DNA from: Amycolatopsis saalfeldensis
Lineage (GTDB): Bacteria > Actinomycetota > Actinomycetes > Mycobacteriales > Pseudonocardiaceae
Length of the DNA: 64,000 bases
Direction: 5' to 3'
NCBI RefSeq assembly: GCF_900110575.1
Contig: NZ_FOEF01000002.1
Location: forward strand, 310,001 to 374,000
Below are positions 9,215 through 17,406 of the stretch, piece by piece. Position numbers and translations under genes: made by a program. The notes under the pieces were generated by a model, which was given only the letters and a program-made list of their open reading frames with translations, made no database searches and was not told the DNA's origin. Each line of letters begins with the position of its first letter. Position 1 is the stretch's first letter.

Positions 9215-9341
9215 TCGTCTCCCGTGGTCGCCGTCCCCGGGATGTCACGGTGTCACTGTGACCGTGTCGCGGGGCGGTGGTCGCGGGTGCGCGATGGGTT
9301 CGTCGGGACAACCACAGCACAGATGGGAACCAAGAGCACGT

Positions 9342-10205
9342 ATGGACAACACCTCCCCTCGCGCGGGGCTTTCCGGTCCGGGTCTGCCTGCCGCGTACTT
9401 CTCGCCGGCGTCGTCTTCGTTCGCGGACTTCCTGCGGGACCAGGCGCCTGAGCTGTTGCCGGCGCGCCGGGTGCCGTCGGGGGCGGGCGAGCTGGGCGTG
9501 CCGCACGGGACGACGATCGTGGCGCTGACTTTCGCCGGGGGCGTGCTGATCGCGGGTGACCGGCGGGCGACGTCGGGGAACCTGATCGCGAGCCGGGACA
9601 TGGAGAAGGTCCATGTCACCGACGAGTACTCGGCGGTGGGCATCGCGGGCACGGCCGGGCTGGCCGTGGAGATGGTGCGGCTGTACGCGGTGGAGCTGGC
9701 GCACTACGAGAAGATCGAGGGCGTCACGCTGTCGCTGGACGGCAAGACGAACAAGCTGGCCGGGATGGTGAAGGCCAACCTGGACATGGCGATGGCGGGG
9801 CTGGCGGTGGTGCCGTTGTTCGTCGGGTACGACCTGGAGGCCGTGGACGCGAAGCACGCCGGCCGGATCGTGTCGTACGACGCGGCGGGCGGCCGGTACG
9901 AGGAGAACGCCGGGTACGCCGGGGTGGGTTCGGGTTCGCTGTTCGCGAAGTCGGCGCTGAAGAAGCTGTACGACCCCGATGCGGATGCCGAGGCGGCGGT
10001 GCGGTCGGCCGTGGAGGCGTTGTACGACGCGGCGGACGACGACACGGCGAGCGGCATGCCGGACATGGTGCGGCGGATCTTCCCGACCGTGGTCACGATC
10101 ACCGCGGAGCACGGTGCGGTGCAGCTGCCGGCCGAGGAGACGGCCGCGGTGGCGGAGGCCGTGGTGGCAGGTCGGGCCGAGCGGACGCACCACCGGACGA
10201 GCTGA
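9342..10205 (+). CDS. prcB: 20S proteasome beta subunit precursor
   Basis: 287 aa from ATG 9342; the longer frame from 9258 adds a segment unlike the family. A 56-residue propeptide precedes the autocatalytic site [10 protein letters not shown], so the mature N-terminal nucleophile is Thr57 (Thr1). The remaining catalytic residues are in register: Asp17 (AGDRRAT) and Lys33 (DMEK). [15 protein letters not shown] is another conserved beta-type segment. Seven copies form each inner ring of the core. It lies 127 bases after pup and 67 bases before prcA. Confidence 0.97.
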   Translation: MDNTSPRAGLSGPGLPAAYFSPASSSFADFLRDQAPELLPARRVPSGAGELGVPHGTTIVALTFAGGVLIAGDRRATSGNLIASRDMEKVHVTDEYSAVGIAGTAGLAVEMVRLYAVELAHYEKIEGVTLSLDGKTNKLAGMVKANLDMAMAGLAVVPLFVGYDLEAVDAKHAGRIVSYDAAGGRYEENAGYAGVGSGSLFAKSALKKLYDPDADAEAAVRSAVEALYDAADDDTASGMPDMVRRIFPTVVTITAEHGAVQLPAEETAAVAEAVVAGRAERTHHRTS

Positions 10206-10272
10206 GGCCTGTGATCGCGCTCAGCACTGGACCATCGAACGCCGTTACACCGAGGAACGTGGAGCCGACACC

Positions 10273-11055
10273 GTGACGATGCCGTTGTATGCCTCTCCCG
10301 AACAGCTGATGCGGGAGCGTTCCGAGCTGGCGCGCAAGGGCATCGCGCGCGGCCGGAGCGTCGTGGTGCTGAAGTACCGGGGCGGGATCCTGTTCGTGGC
10401 CGAGAATCCGTCGGCGACGTTGCACAAGGTCTCGGAGATCTACGACCGGATCGGGTTCGCCGCGGTCGGCCGGTACTCGGAGTTCGAGAACCTGCGGGTG
10501 GCCGGGATCCGGCACGCGGATCTGAAGGGCTACCAGTACGACCGGCGGGATGTGACCGCGCGGGCGTTGGCGAACGCGTACGCGGCGACGCTGGGCAGCA
10601 TCTTCACCGAGCAGCTGAAGCCGTTCGAGGTGGAGGTCTGTGTGGCGGAGGTGGGGTCGAGCCAGGCCGAGGACCAGCTGTTCCGGCTGACCTACGACGG
10701 TTCGATCTTCGACGAGTCGCCGTATGTGGTGATGGGCGGGCAGACCGAGCCGATCAGCACGAAGCTGAAGGACACGGTCGACCCGGACCACGACCTCGAG
10801 ACCGCGCTGGGCACGGCGGTGGAGGCGTTGAAGGCGACGGTCGCGGCTTCGTCGAACGGCAATGGCGGGGTGCCGGACCAGATCAAGCTGGAGGTCGCGG
10901 TCCTGGACCGGGACCGTCCGCGGCGGGCGTTCCGCCGGTTGACCGGTGCGGCGCTGGACGCGCTGCTGCCGGCTCCGCCGGAGAAGAAGGACGACGACGC
11001 GAAGGACGAGAAGGACAAGGGCTCCGACGCGAAGGGTGACTCCGCGAAGGAGTGA
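10273..11055 (+). CDS. prcA: 20S proteasome alpha subunit
   Basis: 260 aa from GTG 10273 (GGAG nine bases upstream); ATG 10279 is an alternative. The N-terminus [20 protein letters not shown] matches the gating peptide and H0 helix of actinobacterial alpha subunits. [24 protein letters not shown] and VMGGQTEPI are also conserved. The last 30 residues are Lys/Asp-rich and probably disordered, typical for alpha tails. The subunit builds the outer ring to which the ARC GQYL tail docks. Followed by a hairpin terminator, the end of the proteasome operon. Confidence 0.97.
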   Translation: MTMPLYASPEQLMRERSELARKGIARGRSVVVLKYRGGILFVAENPSATLHKVSEIYDRIGFAAVGRYSEFENLRVAGIRHADLKGYQYDRRDVTARALANAYAATLGSIFTEQLKPFEVEVCVAEVGSSQAEDQLFRLTYDGSIFDESPYVVMGGQTEPISTKLKDTVDPDHDLETALGTAVEALKATVAASSNGNGGVPDQIKLEVAVLDRDRPRRAFRRLTGAALDALLPAPPEKKDDDAKDEKDKGSDAKGDSAKE

Positions 11056-11072
11056 CGGTCGGGTTGTGCCCG

Positions 11073-11109
11073 GATGGGCCGCGCCGGGTTTTCCCAGGTG
11101 CGGCCCGTC
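11073..11109 (+). terminator. Terminator after prcA
   Basis: GATGGGCCGC (11073-11082) pairs with GCGGCCCGTC (11100-11109), one U-G wobble, 17-base loop, followed by TTGCGTTTCC. It starts 18 bases after the prcA stop. Confidence 0.65.
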
Positions 11110-11201
11110 TTGCGTTTCCGGGGGAGCTGAGCCTCATCCGGTGCGGGACGGAAAATGGCTTGGTGGTCTCCGTAATCTGAGACGGATCCGAGGGGGGACG
11201 T

Positions 11202-12659
11202 ATGTCCGGACTGGAATTCGCGACACTGCGTGAGCAGGTGGCGGCGCTGGGGGCCAGGAGTGTGTCGGCTGCCGAGCTGCTGGAGCTGAGCATCGCGCGG
11301 ATCGAAGAGCTCGACGAGAAGGTCAACGCCGTGGTGGTGCGGGACTTCGACCGTGCCCGCGCGGCCGCGAAGCAGGCGGACGCGGCCCTGGCGCGGGGTG
11401 AGCGCGCGCCGCTGCTCGGGGTTCCGGTGGCGGTGAAGGAATCGATCAACGTCGCCGGCCTGCCGACCACCTGGGGGATACCGGAGGCGGAGGGCTGGGA
11501 GCCGGCCGAGGACGCGGTGCTGGTGACGCGGGTGAAGGACGCGGGCGGGGTCGTCGTCGGGAAGACGAATGTGCCGCACCTGCTGCACGACTGGCAGTCC
11601 TACAACGACATCTACGGCACCACCAGCAATCCTTGGGATCTGGCGCGCTCCCCGGGTGGCTCGTCCGGTGGTTCGGCGGCGGCGCTGGCGGCGGGGTACG
11701 TCTCGCTCGCGCTCGGCTCCGACATCGGCGGGTCGCTGCGGGTGCCGGCGCATTTCTGCGGGGTGTTCGCGCACAAGCCGTCGCTGCCGCTGTTGCCGGG
11801 TCGTGGCAGCGTGCCGCCGCGGGTGCCCGCGCTGCCGGCCCCGCCGGACCTCGCCGTGGTCGGGGCGATGACCCGCAGCGCGGCCGACCTGACGCTGGCG
11901 ACCCTGCTGCTCGCCGGTCCCGACGAGGTCGAGGCGATCGCCTACCAGCTGACGTTGCCACCGTCGCGCGGCGCCGGACTCGGTGACTTCCGGGTGCTGC
12001 TCGTCGACAGCCATCCGCTGGTGCCGACGGCGGCGGTCATCAGTGAGGGGTTCGACCGGATCGCGCAAGGGCTCGAAAAGGCCGGCGCCACCGTCGCGCG
12101 GCACAGCGAGCTGCTGCCCGACCTGGAGCTGACCGCGAAGACCTATTTGACGCTGCTGGCGTCGCGATTCGGCGTGGATATGCCGCCTGAGGCGCACGAG
12201 GCGGCAGCGGCCGCTGTCGCCGACCTTCCACCGGGCACCGACACGGTGCAGGCGATCATGACCCGGGGAATCGTGGCGAGCCACGCCGATTGGGTCCGGG
12301 CGGACCGGGTTCGGGTGGGCCTGGCCGACCAGTGGCGGCGCCTGTTCCGGGAGTTCGACGTGGTGCTGTGCCCGAGCTCCCCGACACCGGCGTTCCCCCA
12401 CGACCACGCGGACCGTTACGCCCGTGCGTTGGAGATCGACGGCACGGCGTACCCCTACGACAGCCATCTGCTCTGGCCGAGCGTCGCCACGCTGACCGGG
12501 CTGCCGGCGACCGCGGTGCCGATCGGGCGCTCCCCGGAAGGGCTGCCCTTCGGCATGCAGATCGTCGGCCCGTATCTCGAAGACCGCACCACACTGCGGT
12601 TCGCGGAGCTGGTCGAGCAGGAGTTCGGCGGATTCACCCCGCCGCCCGGTTTCTCCTGA
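11202..12659 (+). CDS. Amidase signature-family amidase
   Basis: 485 aa, ATG with GAGGGGGG upstream. The Ser-cisSer-Lys triad of the amidase signature family is in register: K79 (VAVKES), S154 in PGGSSGGS, and nucleophile S178 in SDIGGSLR, with the canonical 75- and 24-residue spacings. It hydrolyses an unknown amide. The gene stands alone after the prcA terminator, upstream of a methyltransferase on the same strand. GatA is unlikely because no gatB or gatC is adjacent and the C-terminal half (VLCPSSPTPAFPHDHADRY) is of the stand-alone amidase type. Confidence 0.92.
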   Translation: MSGLEFATLREQVAALGARSVSAAELLELSIARIEELDEKVNAVVVRDFDRARAAAKQADAALARGERAPLLGVPVAVKESINVAGLPTTWGIPEAEGWEPAEDAVLVTRVKDAGGVVVGKTNVPHLLHDWQSYNDIYGTTSNPWDLARSPGGSSGGSAAALAAGYVSLALGSDIGGSLRVPAHFCGVFAHKPSLPLLPGRGSVPPRVPALPAPPDLAVVGAMTRSAADLTLATLLLAGPDEVEAIAYQLTLPPSRGAGLGDFRVLLVDSHPLVPTAAVISEGFDRIAQGLEKAGATVARHSELLPDLELTAKTYLTLLASRFGVDMPPEAHEAAAAAVADLPPGTDTVQAIMTRGIVASHADWVRADRVRVGLADQWRRLFREFDVVLCPSSPTPAFPHDHADRYARALEIDGTAYPYDSHLLWPSVATLTGLPATAVPIGRSPEGLPFGMQIVGPYLEDRTTLRFAELVEQEFGGFTPPPGFS

Positions 12660-12692
12660 GCCGCCGGGGGCGATCGTGCCAGGATCGGTTGC

Positions 12693-13430
12693 ATGCCTTC
12701 CGTTTCCGAGAGTTCCGAGCGTTCTGCCGACGAAGCCGTGGTCAACGACTACAACACCTTCGGCGAGGCTTATACGGCCGAAACCGAGACCAGCCTGATC
12801 AACGCCTACTACACGCGGCCCGCGATCCTGGACCTGGCCGGGGATGTGGCCGGCCGGCAGGTCCTGGACGCCGGCTGCGGCGCCGGGCCGCTGTTCGCGC
12901 AGCTGCGTGACCGCGGCGCGACCGTGACCGGCTTCGATGCCAGCACGAAGATGGTGGAGCTGGCCCGGCAGCGGCTCGGTGAGGACGCGGCCCTGCAGGT
13001 CGCCGACATCGCCGAGCCGCTGCCGTTCGCCGCTGGGGCGTTCGACGACGTCGTCGTGTCGCTGGTCCTGCACTACCTGGAGGACTGGACCGCGCCGCTG
13101 GCCGAGCTGCATCGGGTGCTGAAGCCCGGTGGCCGGCTGATCCTGGCCGTCAACCACCCGATCATCTACAAGATGGTCCACCCCGAAGGCAGCTACTTCG
13201 CGATCGAGAAGTGGTCCGAGGAGTACACCTTCAGCGGCCAGAAGGCCGTGCTCACCTACTGGCACCGGCCGTTGCACGCGATGACGGACGCCTTCACCGC
13301 GGCCGGGTTCCGGACCGCCGTCGTCAGCGAGCCGTATCCGGCGCCGGGCGCCCGCGAGCGTTTCCCCGAGACGTTCGGCGACAAGCAAGCGTTCCTGTGC
13401 TTCCTGTTCTTCGTCCTGGAGGCGGAGTGA
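12693..13430 (+). CDS. Class I SAM-dependent methyltransferase
   Basis: 245 aa, ATG; CAGGAT seven bases upstream suggests a leaderless message. Motif I is VLDAGCGAGPL (about 57-67), followed by the acidic ribose-binding residue in VTGFDAS, motif II region LQVADIAEPLPF and the post-motif VLKPGGRLILAVNHP. The fold is Methyltransf_11/25; substrate unknown. Its last codon overlaps by 4 bases (GTGA) the start of the broken epoxide-hydrolase gene, implying a former operon. Confidence 0.9.
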   Translation: MPSVSESSERSADEAVVNDYNTFGEAYTAETETSLINAYYTRPAILDLAGDVAGRQVLDAGCGAGPLFAQLRDRGATVTGFDASTKMVELARQRLGEDAALQVADIAEPLPFAAGAFDDVVVSLVLHYLEDWTAPLAELHRVLKPGGRLILAVNHPIIYKMVHPEGSYFAIEKWSEEYTFSGQKAVLTYWHRPLHAMTDAFTAAGFRTAVVSEPYPAPGARERFPETFGDKQAFLCFLFFVLEAE

Positions 13431-14057
13431 CCTTCCCGCTGGAGCCCACTCCGATCCGGGTGCCCGACGCGGTCCTCGACGATCTGCGCGCCCGGCTCGC
13501 GTCGACCCGGCCGCCGCTGGACGAGGGGAACGAGGACTGGTCCTACGGCGTCCCGGCGAGCTACGTCGGTGAGCTGGTCGCCTACTGGCGCGGCAGCTAC
13601 GACTGGCGCAAGTACGCAACCGGCCGCTGAGCGAGGACCAGCCCGACGACGTCCGCGCCCGGATCCTGGAGCGCTGGAACGCCTGGAGCGACAACGGTGG
13701 CGACGTCGAGTCCGTCTTCACCAAGGACGACCTGCTCACCCACGCCACGATCTACTGGGTGAACAACTCCATCGCCACTTCGATGCGGTACTACGCCAAT
13801 GCCAACCGCCACCCCTGGACCCGCGCGCACGACCGCACCCCGGTCGTGGCGGCCCCGGTCGGCCTCACCCTGGTCACCTACGAGAACCCGCCCGGCATCC
13901 ACTCCGCCGAAGAGCGGGTCCGGGCGTTCAAAGCCGGTCCGCAGGCCGGGTGGTTCAACCACGTCAACGTCACCGCGCACGAGCACGGCGGCCACTTCAG
14001 AACCCCGACGTCTGGGTGGGCGACCTGCGCCGCACCTTCCACGGCCGCCGACCTTGA
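13427..14057 (+). pseudogene. Degraded epoxide hydrolase (EHN-domain alpha/beta hydrolase)
   Basis: The first 64 codons (VTFPLEPTPIRVPDAVLDDLRARL ... GSYDWRKYAT) match the N-terminal domain of actinobacterial epoxide hydrolases, then the frame stops at 13630. A second frame resumes near 13627 with ARILERWNAWSDNG..., IYWVNNSIATSMRYY and HEHGGHF, the C-terminal part of the same family. Near 13999 the match moves to a third frame (NPDVWVGDLRRTFHG) and ends at 14057. The middle, about 150-200 residues with the nucleophile Asp and oxyanion region, is missing. Two deletions therefore destroyed the gene. The start overlaps the methyltransferase stop. Confidence 0.85.
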
Positions 14058-14068
14058 CGTTTTTTGGC

Positions 14069-14105
14069 TAGCACGAAACTTTGGCGAAACCAAAGTTTCG
14101 TGCTA
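14069..14105. promoter_or_regulatory. Long perfect operator palindrome upstream of tetR
   Basis: Arms TAGCACGAAACTTTGG (14069-14084) and its exact complement (14090-14105) around CGAAA. It ends 10 bases before the TetR-family start codon and overlaps the predicted -10 (TAACCT, 14104-14109; leaderless ATG at 14116). Typical of autoregulated TetR operators. It may also act as terminator for the pseudogene. Confidence 0.8.
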
Positions 14106-14115
14106 ACCTGGGTTC

Positions 14116-14763
14116 ATGGTCAAGGAGACAGGGCTCCGGGAGCGCAAGAAGGCGCAGACGCGCCGGCACATCGCCGACACCGCCGCGCGGTTGTTCGCCG
14201 AGCACGGTTATGACCAGGTTTCGATCGTCGACGTCGCGCGGGCGGCGGAGGTGTCGGACCAGACCGTCTACAACTACTTCCCGGCCAAGCAGGACCTCGC
14301 GTTCGACCTGGCCGAGGAAATCCGTGACCTGTATGCGAAAACGGTCCTCGAACGGCCGGACGGGACGAGCCCGGCCGTGGCGTTGCGCCCCTTGGCCCTC
14401 GAGCACATCGAGCGGCATCGCGGCGCCGACCTCGGGCTGGCGCGTGGTGCGCTCCCCGCGCTCTGCGTCAGCAGCCCCACCATCCGCCGGCTGACCCTCG
14501 AGGCCTACGACCAGCACGCCGAGGTGATCGCCGCCGCGATCACCGAGACCTGCCCCGACGTCCATCCCGCGATCGCCCGCGCGCACGCGGCCGCACTCGT
14601 CTCGGTGTTCCAGCTGCTGTTCGAGCGCATCGGCCACAGCGTCGTGGACGGAACGTCCCCGGCGGCGGTGGCCGACGAACTCACGCCCGCGGTCGAGGCC
14701 GTGTTCGACGACCTCGACCGGCATTTCCGGAGCTTCCACGCCCCGGCGGCGGAAGCCACCTAG
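14116..14763 (+). CDS. TetR/AcrR-family transcriptional regulator
   Basis: 215 aa. The N-terminal DNA-binding domain is typical: KAQTRRHIADTAARLFAEHGYDQVSIVDVARAAEVSDQTVYNYFPAKQDL (about 12-61). The C-terminal ligand/dimer domain is unclassified. The start codon lies 10 bases after a 37-bp palindrome and 7 bases after a -10, so the message is probably leaderless and autorepressed. The FAD monooxygenase starts 15 bases after its stop and is almost certainly co-transcribed, a common regulator/drug-oxidising-enzyme pair. Confidence 0.93.
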   Translation: MVKETGLRERKKAQTRRHIADTAARLFAEHGYDQVSIVDVARAAEVSDQTVYNYFPAKQDLAFDLAEEIRDLYAKTVLERPDGTSPAVALRPLALEHIERHRGADLGLARGALPALCVSSPTIRRLTLEAYDQHAEVIAAAITETCPDVHPAIARAHAAALVSVFQLLFERIGHSVVDGTSPAAVADELTPAVEAVFDDLDRHFRSFHAPAAEAT

Positions 14764-14778
14764 CCAAGGAGTTTCACC

Positions 14779-15903
14779 ATGCCCACTCCCGTCACGATCA
14801 TCGGTGCCGGACTCGGCGGCCTCACCCTGGCCCGCGTCCTGCACGTCCACGGAATCCCGGCGACGGTCCACGAGGCGGAGCCCTCCCCGTCGGCGCGTTC
14901 GCAGGGCGGGATGCTCGACATCCACGACTACAACGGACAGCGCGCCCTCGAGGCCGCCGGCCTGACGGACGAGCTCCGCGGACTCGTTCTCGAGGGCCGC
15001 CAAGCGATCCGGATCCTCAACACGGACGGCACTGTCCTCTTCGAACAGGACGACGACGGCACGGGCGGACGCCCCGAAGTGCAGCGCGCCGATCTGCGGC
15101 AGCTGCTGCTCGACTCGCTCCCGGCCGGCACCGTCCACTGGGGACACAAAGTCGGCAGCGTCCAGACCCTGGACGGCGGCGGTCACGAGGTGACTTTCGC
15201 CGACGGCACAACCATTGCCGCGAGCCTGCTGGTCGGCGCGGACGGCGCGTGGTCACGCGTCCGGCCACTGCTTTCCGGCGCCACGCCCGAGTACGCCGGC
15301 ACGACGTTCGTCGAGACCTATCTGTACAACGCCGACACCCGCCACCCCGCCGCCGCCAAAGCCGTCGGCGGGGGAGCGCTGATGGCGCCCGCGCCGGGCC
15401 GGGAAATCCACGCTCACCGGGAAAGCGGCGACACCTTGCACGCCTACGTGGCGCTCACTGAGCCCCAGGACTGGTTCGCCGCGATCGATTTCGCCGACGC
15501 CGCCGCGGCGACCGCCCGGATCGCGCGGGAATTCGACGGCTGGGCCCCGGAACTCACCGCACTGATCACCGAAAGCGACACCCCGCCGGTCCTGCGCCCG
15601 CACTACACCCTGCCGATCGGGCACCGGTGGAACCGCCTGCCGGGCGTCACCGTGCTCGGCGACGCTGCCCACCTTTCGGTCCCCAACGGCGAAGGCGCCA
15701 ACCTGGCCATGCAGGACGGTGCCGAACTCGGCCAGGCCCTCGCCGCCCACCCCGGCGACGTCGAGGCCGCGCTCACCGCATACGAGCAAGCCCTGTTCCC
15801 CCGCAGCGCCGCGGCTTCGGCAGCGGCCGCCGCCGAAGCCGCCAACACTCCCACGCTGGAGGACGCGAAGAACTTCTTCGGCCGGGACGAGCAGACCGCC
15901 TGA
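14779..15903 (+). CDS. FAD-dependent aromatic-ring/TetX-like monooxygenase
   Basis: 374 aa, ATG with AAGGAG 9 bases upstream. Group A flavoprotein monooxygenase: dinucleotide-binding GAGLGGL (9-15) near the start, central DG motif (LLVGADGAWSRVRPLL), and the GD motif VLGDAAHLSVPNGEGANLAMQDG that contacts the FAD ribose. Overall it resembles TetX-type enzymes that hydroxylate tetracyclines and other aromatics using NADPH and O2. Natural substrate unknown. It is controlled with the upstream TetR gene; detoxification or catabolism is likely. Confidence 0.9.
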   Translation: MPTPVTIIGAGLGGLTLARVLHVHGIPATVHEAEPSPSARSQGGMLDIHDYNGQRALEAAGLTDELRGLVLEGRQAIRILNTDGTVLFEQDDDGTGGRPEVQRADLRQLLLDSLPAGTVHWGHKVGSVQTLDGGGHEVTFADGTTIAASLLVGADGAWSRVRPLLSGATPEYAGTTFVETYLYNADTRHPAAAKAVGGGALMAPAPGREIHAHRESGDTLHAYVALTEPQDWFAAIDFADAAAATARIAREFDGWAPELTALITESDTPPVLRPHYTLPIGHRWNRLPGVTVLGDAAHLSVPNGEGANLAMQDGAELGQALAAHPGDVEAALTAYEQALFPRSAAASAAAAAEAANTPTLEDAKNFFGRDEQTA

Positions 15904-16058
15904 GGAAACCACCGATCATGGCTGAGCCGCACGGCACGTCCGCGCTTCGAGGCTGTTCACGGTGCGCTGCAACGAAATCTCGGACTCCGGAGCGGGAGCC
16001 GGGTGCCTGGACGACCGTCGCCTGGCCATCTCCTCCGCGATGGACAAGAAGCCCCGGC

Positions 16059-17345
16059 TCAGGACGCCGGCCCAGCACCCCGGAAGTTCTGGTCGGCGAA
16101 GGCGAGCAGGTACGGCAGGGTCGCCCGCGCCGTGTGCCAGGTGTGGTTGAAGCCGTGTTCGGAGTGGACGACGGCTTCCTGGCCGCGTTCGTGGAAGGCG
16201 GCGGCGATGCGGCGGGCGGTGGCGACGTCCGTGGGGGCGCCGGTGCCGACCGCGAGCATCACCGAGACCGGCGCACTGAAGGCCATGGTGGGCAGGTAGC
16301 GGCGCGGGGTGTTGGCGGCGATCGCGGCCTGGTTGCCGTTGAGCACCCCGATGGAGTCGTTGAGGTCGTCGTAGGGCAGGGCGATGACCAGGTTCGAGAA
16401 CTCGTCCACGTGGTGCAGGCCGATGTTGAGCGCGCCGAAGCCGCCGCCGGACATGCCGCCGAGCGCGCGGTGCCGCCGGTCGGCGACGGTGCGGTAGCGG
16501 TGGTCGACGGCGGGGACGACGGTCTTCGCCAGGTAGGTCTCGAGCTGGGGGCCGCCGGGCACGTCGAGGCACTCCCAGTCCTTGCTGGGCTGGCCGGCGG
16601 TCATGTCCACGCTGACCACGATCATCGGCTCGATCACCTTCGCCGCCTCCAGGCTGCGGAGGGTGTCCGGGGCCGAGCCCGAGGTCAGCCAGTCTCGCGG
16701 GCCGCCGTACGGGTAGCCGTGGATGAGGTAGACGACGGGGTAACGGTGGTGCGCGTTGGCCGGGTCGGAGTAGCCGGGCGGGAGGATCACGTAATTGTCG
16801 CCCGACGGCACGTTGCGGGCGGGGTCGGCGACGCTGAACACCTGGATCGCCTGGCCGCTGCTCGGCTGCTGGTGCGCGGCGGTGGCCTGGCTGGCAGGGG
16901 TGATGGCGTCCGACTCGCCGCCGCCGTCGGTGAGGAGCTGGCCCACCGCGCTGGCGGCACCGGAGCCGCGGGCGAAGAGGCGGCCGAGGTCCTCGGGCGT
17001 GCGGACGTAGCCGACGTAGCTGTTGACCGCGGTGACGGCCGCGACGAGGAAAAGCGCCACCGCGCCCGAGATTCCCCAGCGCCGGGCGCGCCGGTTGCGC
17101 GACAGCGCGATGGTGACGGCGAGGATGGCGACCGCGGCGCCGGCGGCGGTGAGCCAGATCAGCGGGGATTCCAGCGGTCCCAGGTCACGGGCCTGCGCGG
17201 TGACCTCGGGCGGCAGGACCGGGTCGACGGCGGCCTGGGGGATCACCGGCGCACCGCCGGTCGGGTGCAGCACGAGCCGCCGCGGGAAAGCAAACGCAAC
17301 TGGGAATCCCTGCCATGAGCCGGTGCGGGCAAGGGTCGCCCGCAC
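16059..17345 (-). CDS. Membrane-anchored esterase (Fes/antigen-85-like alpha/beta hydrolase)
   Basis: 428 aa from the GTG at 17345; an internal GTG at residue 25 or 34 could be the true start. Two hydrophobic helices (about 60-80 and 91-108) precede a linker and a putative esterase domain (about 165-425). Motifs: YPVVYLIHGYPYGG (oxyanion), GGMSGGGFGALNIGL (GxSxG nucleophile elbow) and the late His in HGFNHTWHTA. Members hydrolyse or transfer acyl groups at the cell surface. Convergent with the FAD monooxygenase gene, separated by 155 bases in which I see no gene. Confidence 0.85.
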   Translation of the reverse strand: MRATLARTGSWQGFPVAFAFPRRLVLHPTGGAPVIPQAAVDPVLPPEVTAQARDLGPLESPLIWLTAAGAAVAILAVTIALSRNRRARRWGISGAVALFLVAAVTAVNSYVGYVRTPEDLGRLFARGSGAASAVGQLLTDGGGESDAITPASQATAAHQQPSSGQAIQVFSVADPARNVPSGDNYVILPPGYSDPANAHHRYPVVYLIHGYPYGGPRDWLTSGSAPDTLRSLEAAKVIEPMIVVSVDMTAGQPSKDWECLDVPGGPQLETYLAKTVVPAVDHRYRTVADRRHRALGGMSGGGFGALNIGLHHVDEFSNLVIALPYDDLNDSIGVLNGNQAAIAANTPRRYLPTMAFSAPVSVMLAVGTGAPTDVATARRIAAAFHERGQEAVVHSEHGFNHTWHTARATLPYLLAFADQNFRGAGPAS

Positions 17346-17406
17346 TTCGAAAGCTCATCTTAGGAACCGGTTGCTGTGGATTTGTTGAGAAAAGGTAAAG
17401 AGTGCC

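Noticed and set aside
12660..12692. Possible tRNA or small RNA gene in intergenic gaps
   Set aside because: No cloverleaf-capable sequence with T-loop GGTTCGAAT-type motif was found in any gap of the window by eye.
15627..17318. 563-codon frame crossing the FAD monooxygenase end and the esterase
   Set aside because: Out of frame with the monooxygenase and antisense to the esterase; Gly/Arg/Val-rich shadow.
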